From positions 868,001 to 932,000 of the forward strand of contig OZ244129.1 in the NCBI GenBank assembly GCA_965215715.1: a DNA stretch of 64,000 nt. Direction: 5' to 3'. The stretch is from HXMU1428-3 sp965215715 (GTDB lineage Bacteria; Pseudomonadota; Alphaproteobacteria; Rhizobiales; HXMU1428-3). Numbering within the stretch: the first letter of the stretch is position 1; each line of letters opens with the position of its first letter. Below are positions 53,240 through 62,061 of the stretch, piece after piece. Under the pieces are notes generated by a model. It did no database searches. It was not told the origin of the DNA and worked only from the letters and a program-made list of their open reading frames with translations. The translations under genes and the position numbers were made by a program.

Positions 53240-54592
53240 ATGATGATGGCAAAGCGAATAGCACATTATTTTTCGTTGGCGGTTTTGACTCTGGTGTTTT
53301 TTGTATCCCCATCGGTTATGGCTGCTGGCTGTCAACCAGATGGCAGCGGCGTGATAGAAGGGTTGCCCCCAGAATTAGGTGCTATTGTTGCCCAAGACAT
53401 TCCTAAACAAAATAAGTGCGTTGCCCCGCCTGTGAAAGATGAAAGCCCGCCAGCAAAAACTCAGAACAAAACCTTGTATCAAGGCCCGGTTGTGGCTGTG
53501 CAAGGGGAGCATGTTTTAGATGAGATTGTTGTTTCTTTGCGCGGGGGGGAAAGTGAACTGGAACAATTGGCGGCCGATTATGGACTGACCATTCGTTCCT
53601 TTAAAATTATGGCTGTGCTTGGCGGTGTGGTTGTGCGATTTGGCATTCCTGATGGGCGCCCGGTTGCGTTGGTGCGCGCGTCTCTTGATCGCGACCCTCT
53701 GGTGATTAAGGCTGTGCCCAACCATATCTATCAGTTGAATGGAGGTGGGCAAAAGCTTGACCGTTATTCTTTGAAAAGTTCAGGTGTTTTAAAGGCGCAT
53801 TCACTTGCCCAGGGTCGAGGCGTTAAATTGGCCATTATTGATACAGCCGTTGATGAGGAGCATCCGGCTTTGGCTGGCGCGGTTGTTGCCAAATTTAATG
53901 CGCTAAAAAAAACACCTCTGAATGATACCACCCATGGAACTGCCATAGCCCTGATTGCAGCGGGAGCAAAGGAACCCTTTATGGGGGCTGCCCCTGAAGC
54001 GTCCCTTTTTGTGGCCCGCGCTTTTGACAAGACAAAAGATGACAAAACCATCAGTTCGGTTTTTTCAGTCTTAGACAGCCTTAACTGGGCTTTGGAGCAA
54101 GATGTTGATGTGGTCAATATGAGTTTTTCAGGCCCTAAAAATGAATTGTTGGGTGATGCGATTGATAATTTGTTGGCTCTCAATATGGTGTTGGTGGCCG
54201 CTGCTGGCAATCAAGGCAAGGGTGCACCTTTTTCTTATCCGGCGGCGCAAAAGGGTGTGTTTGCTGTCACCGCGCTTGACGCGAAAAACAGAATCTATAA
54301 TCAGGCCAATCAGGGGCCTTATATTTATGTTTCTGCCCCTGGTGTTGATTTGCTTGTCCCTGAAAAAGGGCAAAATATCAGCTTTAAAACCGGGACCTCA
54401 TATGGGGCGGCCTTGTTTTCTGGTATTTGTGCACTGGCGCTTGAGGGGCGCGGCAAAATAGGGCTGTCAAAGTTGAAAAAAAACATTGAGGCCAGTGTGG
54501 AAGATTTAGGCCGGCCAGGGCGCGATCCTGTGTTTGGGTATGGCTTGATTAAAGCAGGAGAGTTTGTGCGCCAGGCTCAGGCGCAACCTTAA
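53240..54592 (+). CDS. Secreted S8 (subtilisin-like) serine protease
   Basis: 450 residues. Signal peptide (LAVLTLVFFVSPSVMA), a linker with Pro/Lys, a propeptide-like domain (about 95-155: DEIVVSLRGGESELEQLA) and the subtilase domain with Asp201 (LAIIDTAVDEEH), His232 (THGTAIA) and Ser387 (GTSYGAALFSG). Three ATG codons in a row open the gene; the third has the best spacing to AGGG. Third gene of the ECF operon, three bases after the anti-sigma stop. Could cleave the anti-sigma factor's periplasmic part or process the two secreted proteins; both are inference. Confidence 0.92.
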   Translation: MMMAKRIAHYFSLAVLTLVFFVSPSVMAAGCQPDGSGVIEGLPPELGAIVAQDIPKQNKCVAPPVKDESPPAKTQNKTLYQGPVVAVQGEHVLDEIVVSLRGGESELEQLAADYGLTIRSFKIMAVLGGVVVRFGIPDGRPVALVRASLDRDPLVIKAVPNHIYQLNGGGQKLDRYSLKSSGVLKAHSLAQGRGVKLAIIDTAVDEEHPALAGAVVAKFNALKKTPLNDTTHGTAIALIAAGAKEPFMGAAPEASLFVARAFDKTKDDKTISSVFSVLDSLNWALEQDVDVVNMSFSGPKNELLGDAIDNLLALNMVLVAAAGNQGKGAPFSYPAAQKGVFAVTALDAKNRIYNQANQGPYIYVSAPGVDLLVPEKGQNISFKTGTSYGAALFSGICALALEGRGKIGLSKLKKNIEASVEDLGRPGRDPVFGYGLIKAGEFVRQAQAQP

Positions 54593-54803
54593 GGGCTACG
54601 CGATTTAATTAATTATTGCCTGTGATACTTTCTGTTAACCGAATCAACTGCATATTACTCTGCAGGTTTTGGGTTTATTCTAATTTCTTATTTTATATTC
54701 TTGTAAAAATGTAGCTGCTTTTTTCGCAGGACTTGATTTATTTGAGCTCATTGATTTGTCACGCGTTTGATTGAGTTGATGTAGTGCGTTTTATTTTCGC
54801 GTT

Positions 54804-54838
54804 AAAAACCCCTCTTAAAGTTTAAGGGGGGTTTTTTA
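54804..54838 (+). terminator. Rho-independent terminator after the ECF operon
   Basis: AAAACCCCTCTTAAA pairs with TTTAAGGGGGGTTTT; T run after it. Also near the end of convergent grpE, so it may work both ways. Confidence 0.88.
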
Positions 54839-54862
54839 TTTTTCTAAACTATTGAATGAGCT

Positions 54863-55639
54863 TTATACGGTTTTGTCGACGGTGTCATCTTTAGGGTCAG
54901 CCTTGTCAGAACTCTCTTTGGGCTCTTTTTTAGGCTTTTCCCCTCCTTTTGCTACGCCAACCATAGCTGGGCGCAGCACGCGTTCACCAATCATAAAGCC
55001 GGTGGCAACCACTTCTAGAATTGTGCCAGCGGGCACTTCAGGGTTGGGCATTTCAAACATGGCTTGATGGCAATTGGGGTCAAAAATTTCCCCTTTAGGG
55101 TCAACGCGGGTGATGTCATAGCGCTCAAATACATTGACCAATTCACGCCCTGTCATCTCTATACCGTCAACCAAAGCTTTCAAGGCTTGGTCTTTTTCAA
55201 TGGCTTCTTCTGGAACGGCGGCCAGGGCGCGGCCCATATTGTCGTCTACGGTGAGAACGTCTCGGGCAAAATTTGAAATGGCATATTTGGCCATATCTTG
55301 TTTTTCACGCTCAGTTCGGCGGCGTAAATTTTCCATATCCGCGGTTAACCGCAGCATTTTTTCTTGTAATTGCTTGTTTTCAGCCTCTAGTGCCTCAATT
55401 GGGTCAATCTCAGCCTGCTCTTCTTCAATGGGCTGTTCAGAAAGCTGTGTCTCTTCGTCTGGTTCAGACGTGTTTTGTTCGTCAATAGATGTCACGTTTT
55501 CTTGGCCCCGTTCTTTTGGCTTGGAAATTTCATCATCTGGTGTGCTATTCACCGGTTCATTTATTTTTTGTTCTAATGGTTTTTTGCCGTCTTGTTGAGG
55601 AGTTGAAGGTTTGTCATTCATTTGCGCTTTGTCACTCAT
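54863..55639 (-). CDS. grpE: Nucleotide exchange factor GrpE
   Basis: 258 residues. Long acidic, disordered N-terminus, then the coiled coil EALEAENKQLQEKMLRLTAD, MENLRRRTEREKQD and the beta head ending HQAMFEMPNPEVPAGTI. Drives ADP release from DnaK. The start is chosen as ATG 55639 (MSDKAQMNDK); 55666 and 55621 are also possible. Followed upstream by hrcA, as in other alphaproteobacteria. Confidence 0.93.
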   Translation of the reverse strand: MSDKAQMNDKPSTPQQDGKKPLEQKINEPVNSTPDDEISKPKERGQENVTSIDEQNTSEPDEETQLSEQPIEEEQAEIDPIEALEAENKQLQEKMLRLTADMENLRRRTEREKQDMAKYAISNFARDVLTVDDNMGRALAAVPEEAIEKDQALKALVDGIEMTGRELVNVFERYDITRVDPKGEIFDPNCHQAMFEMPNPEVPAGTILEVVATGFMIGERVLRPAMVGVAKGGEKPKKEPKESSDKADPKDDTVDKTV

Positions 55640-55792
55640 AAGTTTGCCATTAGTTTTACGGGGCATGCTTATTTTAAAAATAAGTATTCTTGCCCGTTTT
55701 GGATTTTGTTTGCTGTTTAGCAGAAAAATCTTTTCTCTACACCCCTTCATATAATGGAAAAGTGGGTAAAAAAAAGAACTCTTTGAACAATT

Positions 55793-56860
55793 TTACAGCT
55801 TCATCAAGCGGCTCATTAATTTAGCGGTGTAATCAACCATAGGAATAATCCTGGCATAATTAAGCCGGGTGGGGCCAATTATGCCCATTACGCCGACAAT
55901 GTTTCTATCGCTGTCTTTAAAGGGGGCGGCGATAATAGAGGAGCCTGAGAGAGAGAAAAGCTTGTTTTCAGAGCCGATAAAGATGCGCACCCCGCTACCC
56001 TTTTCAGAGGCGCTCAACAGGTCTACCAACTCATTTTTGGTCTCTAAATCGTCAAAAAGTTTGCGGACCCGTTCCAGTTCTTGGGCGGCATTGATATCTT
56101 CTATTAATTTAGAGCGCCCGCGCACAATGAGGCTTTTTTTGCCATTGTTATCGCCAGACCAGATAGCCAGGCCTGATTTAATCAGTTTGGCGGTTAGGGC
56201 ATCTAGTTCAGCGGTTTGGTTTTTTAATTCTGTTTCTATGGTTTTTCTGGCTTCATTTAACGTGCGCCCTTGCAGATGGGCGTTTAAATAATTGGCAGCT
56301 TGTGTTAGGGCCGAGGCTGGTAGGTTGGCAGGTGTGTTTATGATGCGGTTTTCAACGCTGTTATCTTCACTGACCAAAATAACCAGTGCTTTTTCATTAT
56401 CGAGACGAACAAATTCAATTTGTTTTAGGGTTGAGATTTGTTTTTCTGTTAGCACGATGCCAGCGCATTGAGACAGGCCAGATAAAAGCTCACCAGCTTC
56501 ACTTAAAAAATCCTCAACAGGCTTATTGTTAAAATCTGTAGAGATTTGCTGCTCGATTTGCTGGCGCTCTTCTTGGTTTAAATCGCCCACTTGCAACAAT
56601 CCATCGACAAAAAGCCTTAGGCCCATTTCCGTCGGTACCCGCCCGGCTGACGTGTGCGGCTGGGTAATCAGGCCGTGCTCTTCCAAATCAGACATAACAT
56701 TGCGCACAGAGGCTGGTGAAAGCGTCATCGGCAGATGGCGGCTGATATTGCGCGAGCCGACTGGGTCGCCGGTTTCCAGGTAGGTGTCAACAATTTGCCG
56801 AAAGATCTCAATAGAGCGATCATTCAGGTCAAAAAGGCCTTGATTTTGCTTCGTTGTCAT
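55793..56860 (-). CDS. hrcA: Heat-inducible transcription repressor HrcA
   Basis: 355 residues. Winged helix at the N-terminus (GDPVGSRNISRHL, LSPASVRNVMSDLEEHGLI, QPHTSAGRVPT) and GAF-like C-terminal domain. Binds CIRCE operators in front of chaperone genes. No CIRCE was found in this window, so its targets lie elsewhere. ATG 56860 (MTTKQNQ) is chosen; an upstream TTG/ATG frame reaches 56920. Confidence 0.93.
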   Translation of the reverse strand: MTTKQNQGLFDLNDRSIEIFRQIVDTYLETGDPVGSRNISRHLPMTLSPASVRNVMSDLEEHGLITQPHTSAGRVPTEMGLRLFVDGLLQVGDLNQEERQQIEQQISTDFNNKPVEDFLSEAGELLSGLSQCAGIVLTEKQISTLKQIEFVRLDNEKALVILVSEDNSVENRIINTPANLPASALTQAANYLNAHLQGRTLNEARKTIETELKNQTAELDALTAKLIKSGLAIWSGDNNGKKSLIVRGRSKLIEDINAAQELERVRKLFDDLETKNELVDLLSASEKGSGVRIFIGSENKLFSLSGSSIIAAPFKDSDRNIVGVMGIIGPTRLNYARIIPMVDYTAKLMSRLMKL

Positions 56861-57016
56861 TATGGTTTGCTCATTCAAAAAGGTCTTTGCGAATTTAAAG
56901 AGCCGGTTCAGCTTCGTCAATCAAAGAGTGCTTGTATCTGGGGGCCGTCTCGCTTAGGTTAGGCGCGAATTTAACAGCAAAATCAACCAATCAAACAAAC
57001 TGGGGTTAAGAATTAA

Positions 57017-57730
57017 ATGCGACCAAGTAAACGTGAAAATGATGAAATGCGGCGTGTATCTATTGAAAGGGCCGTTTCCTTGCATGCAGAAGGCTCGTGT
57101 TTGATTAAATTTGGTAACACCCATGTTTTGTGCACCGCCTCGCTTGAAGAGCGCGTACCGCCGTGGCTGAAGGGCAAAGGGGAGGGCTGGGTGACAGCTG
57201 AATATGGTATGCTGCCCCGCTCGACCTCTCAGCGTATGCGCCGGGAAGCCAGTGCGGGCAAACAATCTGGCCGCACGCAGGAAATTCAACGGCTGATTGG
57301 GCGTTCTTTGCGCGCAGTTGTTGATTTGAAAGCGCTGGGAGAGCGCCAAATTTCAGTTGATTGCGATGTCATCCAGGCCGATGGGGGCACCCGTACGGCT
57401 TCTATTACTGGCGCTTGGGTTGCCTTGCATGATTGCATTGAATTTATGCGTGGGCGTGACATGGTGAGCGCAGATGTTTTGAGTGGCCAGGTGGCGGCGA
57501 TTTCTTGCGGCATTTATAAAGGCCAGGAAGTTTTAGATTTGGATTATTTGGAAGACAGCGACGCTGAAACTGATGCCAATTTTGTGATGACAGATGCAGG
57601 CGGGATCGTTGAGATCCAAGGTACGGCAGAAGAGGCCCCTTTTACAGAAGAGCAATTTGCCGAATTGATGCGTTTGGCCAAAAAGGGCATTGGTGAGCTG
57701 TGTAATTTGCAGAAAATCACTGTCAGTTAA
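57017..57730 (+). CDS. rph: Ribonuclease PH
   Basis: 237 residues. RPSKRENDEMR, LPRSTSQRMRRE, SGRTQEIQRLIGRSLRAVVD and VDCDVIQADGGTRTASI are the family motifs. Phosphorolytic 3'-5' trimming of tRNA. Divergent from hrcA and followed by rdgB. Confidence 0.97.
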   Translation: MRPSKRENDEMRRVSIERAVSLHAEGSCLIKFGNTHVLCTASLEERVPPWLKGKGEGWVTAEYGMLPRSTSQRMRREASAGKQSGRTQEIQRLIGRSLRAVVDLKALGERQISVDCDVIQADGGTRTASITGAWVALHDCIEFMRGRDMVSADVLSGQVAAISCGIYKGQEVLDLDYLEDSDAETDANFVMTDAGGIVEIQGTAEEAPFTEEQFAELMRLAKKGIGELCNLQKITVS

Positions 57731-57749
57731 GCAAAAGGTTAGCTTGCTT

Positions 57750-58367
57750 ATGAAACTGCAAAAGGGTCAAAAACTGGTGGTGGCCAGCCATAATCAGGGC
57801 AAGGTGCGCGAGATTAATGAGCTCATCGCCCCTTATGGTTTGCAAGCTATATCTGCTGGGGACCTTTCTTTGCCAGAGCCGGTGGAAGATGGGGACAGTT
57901 TTGCAGCCAATGCGATACTCAAGGCGCAGGCGGCCTCTACAGCTTCTGGTTTGGCGGCTCTTTCTGATGACAGTGGCTTGGAGGTTGCCGGGCTTGAGGG
58001 AGCGCCGGGCATTTATTCAGCGCGCTGGGGCGGGCCGGATAAAGATTTTAACATGGCCATGCAGCGGGTTGAAGAAGAGCTTGCGGCTAAGGGCTGCGTT
58101 GAGCCGTCTCAACGAGGGGCAAATTTTACGTGTGCTTTGGCATTGGCTGTCCCTGGCCTGGAGACACAAGTGTTTGAAGGCAAAGTGTTTGGGCAGATTG
58201 TCTGGCCGCCGCGTGGGAGTAAAGGCTTTGGTTATGATCCGTTTTTTGTGGCTACCGGGGAAAGTGAAACCTTTGGTGAAATGGAGCCGGGCCGAAAACA
58301 TCAAATGTCTCATCGGGCGCAGGCTTTTGCCTTATTCAAAGCGGCTTGTTTGGATGGGATAGCTTAG
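57750..58367 (+). CDS. rdgB: XTP/dITP diphosphatase (RdgB/HAM1)
   Basis: 205 residues. LVVASHNQGKVREI, ALSDDSGLEVAGLEGAPGIYS and GFGYDPFF are diagnostic. Removes ITP and XTP from the nucleotide pool. ATG 57750 is chosen for length; AAAAGG is 11 bases upstream. Nineteen bases after rph. Confidence 0.96.
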   Translation: MKLQKGQKLVVASHNQGKVREINELIAPYGLQAISAGDLSLPEPVEDGDSFAANAILKAQAASTASGLAALSDDSGLEVAGLEGAPGIYSARWGGPDKDFNMAMQRVEEELAAKGCVEPSQRGANFTCALALAVPGLETQVFEGKVFGQIVWPPRGSKGFGYDPFFVATGESETFGEMEPGRKHQMSHRAQAFALFKAACLDGIA

Positions 58368-58385
58368 GCGCTTATAATCGTCATC

Positions 58386-59576
58386 ATGTCTGGTAAACAA
58401 GAATTTGGGGTTTATGTGCATTGGCCGTTTTGTGCGGCAAAGTGCCCTTATTGTGATTTTAACTCCCATGTGCCCAATGGGCCCATAGAAGAAGACAATT
58501 TCTTAAAAGCTTACAGGGCTGAAATTGCTCATTGGGCTGGCGCGTTGGGGCCGGATATGCCCGCGCTCAGCTCGGTGTTTTTTGGCGGGGGAACGCCTTC
58601 GCTTATGAGCCCGCAGTTGGTCTCCAGCATTTTGCAAAGTCTTGAGAGCGTGTGGGGGTTTCAAGACCAGATTGAAATTTCTTTAGAAGCCAACCCGCAA
58701 AGTGTTGATGCCGCAAATTTTAAAGATCTGGCTCTGGCTGGTGTAAACCGGTTGTCCATCGGTGTGCAGTCTTTTGATGATGCCTCCTTGCAAGCTTTAG
58801 GGCGGTTGCATGACAGCGCCCAGGCGCGCCAAGCGATTAAGATTGCCCAATCTCATTTTGAGCGCTTTTCGTTTGACCTGATCTATGCGCGCCCGAACCA
58901 GAGTTTACAGGACTGGGAAGGGGAGTTGGCCCAGGCCTTTGCCTTTGGGCCGACACATTTATCACTCTACCAACTGACCATTGAACCGAACACGCCCTAT
59001 AAACGGCTTTATGATGCTGGCAAACTGAAGCTGCCTGAAGAGAGTTTGGCGGTTGATTTTTATGAGCGGACCCAAGAGCTGTGTTTGAAAGCTGGCTTGC
59101 CTGCTTATGAGGTTTCCAATCATGCGGTACCGGGCCAGGAAGCACGGCATAATTTATTGTATTGGCGCTATGGCACGTTTGTTGGCATTGGACCTGGGGC
59201 GCATGGGCGGGTGAAGATTGATGGCAACCGCTATAGCACTTTGACCCAGGCCATGCCGTTTGAGTGGTTGGCAAAAGTGGGTCGTGAGGGGCACGGCGTT
59301 ATTGATCAACAACAGTTGGATGTATTCAACCAGGCAACTGAGATGTTGCTTATGGGCTTGCGTCTTACCCAAGGGGTATCTTTGGCAGATATCGAACATG
59401 AAACAGGCTATTGGATTGGCGCCGACATCATTGAAAAGCTGGCAACTGAAGGCCTGCTGGAAAGATCACAAGGCTCTAAAAATGCACACCTGTTAAGAGC
59501 GAGCCAAAGAGGACGATTGCTGCTTAATTATATTGCCGGGCAGCTTAGTGATGGTTTGATGACCCAAGAGCAATGA
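58386..59576 (+). CDS. hemW: Heme chaperone HemW (radical SAM, formerly CPO-like)
   Basis: 396 residues. Cys16, Cys20 and Cys23 (CAAKCPYC) bind the 4Fe-4S cluster; FFGGGTPSLM, LEANPQSV, NRLSIGVQSFDD and DLIYARPNQS follow. HemW lacks the fourth Cys of true HemN. Thought to deliver heme to respiratory proteins. Eighteen bases after rdgB. Confidence 0.95.
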   Translation: MSGKQEFGVYVHWPFCAAKCPYCDFNSHVPNGPIEEDNFLKAYRAEIAHWAGALGPDMPALSSVFFGGGTPSLMSPQLVSSILQSLESVWGFQDQIEISLEANPQSVDAANFKDLALAGVNRLSIGVQSFDDASLQALGRLHDSAQARQAIKIAQSHFERFSFDLIYARPNQSLQDWEGELAQAFAFGPTHLSLYQLTIEPNTPYKRLYDAGKLKLPEESLAVDFYERTQELCLKAGLPAYEVSNHAVPGQEARHNLLYWRYGTFVGIGPGAHGRVKIDGNRYSTLTQAMPFEWLAKVGREGHGVIDQQQLDVFNQATEMLLMGLRLTQGVSLADIEHETGYWIGADIIEKLATEGLLERSQGSKNAHLLRASQRGRLLLNYIAGQLSDGLMTQEQ

Positions 59577-59640
59577 TAGAGCCTTTGTTTAGATTCTTTC
59601 TTATAATAATTCTAAACTATTGGTTTTATTGATTTTTATG

Positions 59641-59698
59641 TTGACGCTCTCAATCTTGATTGGTTATGGTATGGTCAGTATCCGGTCTTAACCGGATA
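59641..59698 (+). promoter_or_regulatory. Promoter with overlapping palindrome before the leader ORF
   Basis: TTGACG (59641-59646), an 18-base spacer, TATGGT (59665-59670); then TATCCGGT-CTTA-ACCGGATA (59679-59698), an 8-bp perfect inverted repeat sitting at the expected start of transcription. It may be an operator or an RNA hairpin. Confidence 0.5.
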
Positions 59699-59747
59699 AA
59701 TTTAAATCTGATTACGAGGCCTTGACCCTCGTTTATTGGAGTGAAAA

Positions 59748-59867
59748 ATGAAAAATATTTTCTTTGGCTGCTTGCCTAAAAGCTGGGCTGCGGACCGTTT
59801 TGCTAGCTGTCCATTTCTTTCAAACAATCTAAGGTTTGCTCCTGTAATCGTGCGGGGGGCTTTGTGA
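59748..59867 (+). CDS. Short leader ORF, 39 residues
   Basis: ATG 59748 has TTGGAG seven bases upstream and runs to TGA at 59865-59867. The product begins MKNIFFGCLPKSWAADRF and is not recognised. Its stop shares bases with the next ATG (TGATG), so it could couple translation of the following gene. The good ribosome site argues that it is translated; whether the peptide has a function is unknown. Confidence 0.5.
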   Translation: MKNIFFGCLPKSWAADRFASCPFLSNNLRFAPVIVRGAL

Positions 59868-60370
59868 TGGATATGACGAATTCAAACGCTATGCCGTTGT
59901 TTACCAGCCGTCTCAATGGAGCTAAGAAAACACCTGAACAACTGGTGGGTCTTGGGTTTCGCTATTGGATGGCTGGGTATCAAAAAAATGATATTGGCTT
60001 TTGGAAAACCAGTTGGGATTTTTATACCAAACAGTTGGGTGCTTTAGGCGCCAAGTCAGTTGTGACTGAATTGGCTTATTGGGTGCAAACGGTCAATTCA
60101 AGTACGGCACGTGATATTGAGATAGCACCAGATTGCTCTCAATTTTGCCGCGACGAATGTATGGCCATTTCTTTGATAGCCGCTTGCCAGCAAAAACATG
60201 CTTGCCCGGCTTTGCAGGCATGTGCCCAAGCTTTAATAGGCGATTGTGAGCTGGATTGTGTGATTGAGGCTTCTGAAGGTTTTGCCTATGAATTGGCCAA
60301 TCACGACCTTGTGTTATCAGGTGTTGCCAATGCCAATGATGTTTCTGTGCAAACAGCCTTTGCCTCTTAA
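59867..60370 (+). CDS. Conserved Cys-rich protein of unknown function
   Basis: 167 residues, no signal peptide. LVGLGFRYWMAGYQKNDIGF, then CSQFCRDECMAISLIAACQ and CPALQACAQALIG; eight or more Cys, several in pairs. The pattern recalls an unnamed protein family that I believe is widespread in Hyphomicrobiales, but no function is known to me. The Cys set could bind a metal. Coupled to the leader ORF at 59748. Size might suggest a phasin, but the sequence does not. Confidence 0.75.
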   Translation: MDMTNSNAMPLFTSRLNGAKKTPEQLVGLGFRYWMAGYQKNDIGFWKTSWDFYTKQLGALGAKSVVTELAYWVQTVNSSTARDIEIAPDCSQFCRDECMAISLIAACQQKHACPALQACAQALIGDCELDCVIEASEGFAYELANHDLVLSGVANANDVSVQTAFAS

Positions 60371-60403
60371 AGGATGGTTTTGTTTGTTGCTTTTTTAAGT
60401 TGG

Positions 60404-60430
60404 CGGGAGGGGGGTGCCCCCCTTCTTTTC
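60404..60430 (+). terminator. Probable Rho-independent terminator
   Basis: G-run/C-run stem (GAAGG-like arms, GGGGGG and CCCCCC) followed by T-rich TTCTTTTCGTTT, 35 bases after the gene at 59867. Confidence 0.7.
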
Positions 60431-60477
60431 GTTTGCTTTGGAATGTTGTTTTCGTGAATTTTAAAATTGCTAAAAAG

Positions 60478-60503
60478 GCCATGCGAATAAAAATTCGCAT
60501 GGC
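60478..60503. other. Perfect 11-bp hairpin
   Basis: GCCATGCGAAT-AAAA-ATTCGCATGGC. On the minus strand it is followed by CTTTTTAG, so it could end a minus-strand transcript, though no gene is seen on that strand. Confidence 0.5.
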
Positions 60504-60871
60504 AAGTTTATGCTGCTTCACAGTGAGGAACAATGCTCAAAAGAAAGGCAGGATGCGATCAAAATTCCCGAAATAATCGCAAATATATCAATCAATTAAG
60601 CATTACTTCTAAGGTGATGCTTTTAATCAAAAGAACAATGATTGAAAGCATTGACATCACTATGTCATAGGTTTTATTGTTTAGTAAAATGAAAAGTATC
60701 AAACATAATAGTTTCATATTATTCAACAATTAAAACGCTGATTTTGGGCGACAAAACTGTTCTTTTGAGCTAAAGACGTGGCTTTAAAACTAGGTGATGT
60801 TTTTTAACAAAGTTCAACGATTAAAGGCAGGTTTTGAGGTTTAATTTAACAAGAAGATATTGAATAACCCC

Positions 60872-61816
60872 ATGCACCTGAAAGAACTAGATGCCAACCT
60901 TATCGTTGTGTTAGACGCGCTGCTGATTGATGCTAGCGTGACCAAAGCGGCTGAAAGACTGGGGCGCAGTCCGTCAGCGGTCAGCCATGCCCTGGCCAAT
61001 TTGCGACATATTTTTGATGATGAACTGTTTGTTCGTGCTGGCCAGCGTTTAACACCCACAATGAAGGCCAAAGAGCTTGCCCCCACTGTACATATTATTG
61101 TGTCTGGGCTGGAAAGCTTATTGCGCCCGACAACCCCGTTTGACCCGGCCACACAAGAGCGCACCTTTCTTATCGCTTGTACTGAAATGGCTGAGCTTTA
61201 TCTTTTGCCCGCTTTGCGCGCCCAGTTGCAAGCTCATGCTCCCTCGATTTTGATTGAACGGGTGGGGCCAGGTGAGGCGCAGTTTTTAGAAGAGTTGCGC
61301 CACAGCCGGATCGATTTTGCGCTTATTGAAGGCGGGGTGCCTTTGGATGTTCCTGATATGCATTGGGAGAGGATCAAGCAGGAACCTTATGTGACTTTAA
61401 TGCGCAAAAATGAGGGTGGGAAAAATAAAAAGATCACGCTTAAGTCGTTTCAAAAACTGCCGCATATTATTACACAGGCCAATTCTTCTACAGAGTGTCC
61501 TTTGCAGGCTCACTTAGAGCGACACAGTTTAGCTGAAACTCAAATTACCAAAGTGTCTTCATCGCTTGCTGGGTTGCTTTTGGCTTTAGAAATGGACGGC
61601 CTTGTCACCATTCCGAATTTGCATGCGCAGATTATGAATAACTATATTTCTGCACAAGAGGTTCACTTGCCCTTTAAGCTGCCATTGTTGGACATTCAAC
61701 TGGGGTGGCATCGTAGTTTTGAGCGCGATGAATGCCATCAATGGTTTCGCCAGAAAATCAAAGACCACTTTGAACTGGCAAAGCCTGAGGAGTTGGAGGA
61801 GGTTAAGATTGCTTAA
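60872..61816 (+). CDS. LysR family transcriptional regulator
   Basis: 314 residues. Winged helix at the N-terminus: LKELDANLIVVLDALLID, SVTKAAERLGRSPSAVSHAL, LRHIFDDELFVRAGQRLTPT. The effector domain follows from about 90. The closest layout is the NodD/LinR-like group, where the helix ends DELFVR. Start is ATG 60872, with TTG 60860 as an alternative. Targets unknown; neighbours are not a divergent operon, so context gives no hint. Confidence 0.92.
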   Translation: MHLKELDANLIVVLDALLIDASVTKAAERLGRSPSAVSHALANLRHIFDDELFVRAGQRLTPTMKAKELAPTVHIIVSGLESLLRPTTPFDPATQERTFLIACTEMAELYLLPALRAQLQAHAPSILIERVGPGEAQFLEELRHSRIDFALIEGGVPLDVPDMHWERIKQEPYVTLMRKNEGGKNKKITLKSFQKLPHIITQANSSTECPLQAHLERHSLAETQITKVSSSLAGLLLALEMDGLVTIPNLHAQIMNNYISAQEVHLPFKLPLLDIQLGWHRSFERDECHQWFRQKIKDHFELAKPEELEEVKIA

Positions 61817-62010
61817 GATTGGCCCGCATTATCCGAGGTGGCGCCAATTTTATTTTCAGCAATCCAGCGTGCGGCCAAAACCAGGGCACCCATGCTAAAG
61901 TCTTTGCCGTGAGCGGCAACCATTTCCTCGCTTAAATTGGCAAGGCGTTTAAAAAATTGATCTTTGCTTTTTTCTTCTTCGGTAAGGGCTTGTGTTTCTT
62001 TGTCACTCAT
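61813..62010 (-). CDS. Small conserved protein, 65 residues
   Basis: Acidic N-terminus, then FFKRLANLSEEMVAAHGKDF and GALVLAARWIAENK, a two-helix protein. AAAGGA is well placed before ATG 62010. Its end overlaps the LysR gene's end by four bases. Similar small proteins occur beside WD40 genes in relatives, as far as I recall. Function unknown. Confidence 0.7.
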   Translation of the reverse strand: MSDKETQALTEEEKSKDQFFKRLANLSEEMVAAHGKDFSMGALVLAARWIAENKIGATSDNAGQS

Positions 62011-62061
62011 GAGGGTTTCCTTTAATTCACTGTCTTTAAATATGTTGTTTAAAATTCAAGA

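Larger units (their letters stand above)
60371..60859. other. Intergenic region with two hairpins
   Basis: 489 bases. GGGGGG-TG-CCCCCC (about 60406-60419) followed by TTCTTTTC probably ends the 59867 gene. A second perfect 11-bp hairpin is at 60478-60503. The rest is AT-rich and shows no gene. Confidence 0.6.

Noticed and set aside
56920..56945. CIRCE operator near hrcA (GAGTGCTTG)
   Set aside because: Only one half-site is present; no TTAGCACTC at nine bases.
59867..60370. Phasin
   Set aside because: Size and helix content fit, but the many Cys and the sequence do not.
60093..60533. Minus-strand 146-codon frame over the Cys-rich gene
   Set aside because: Overlaps a gene with a clear start, coupling and terminator; product is low-complexity and unlike any family.
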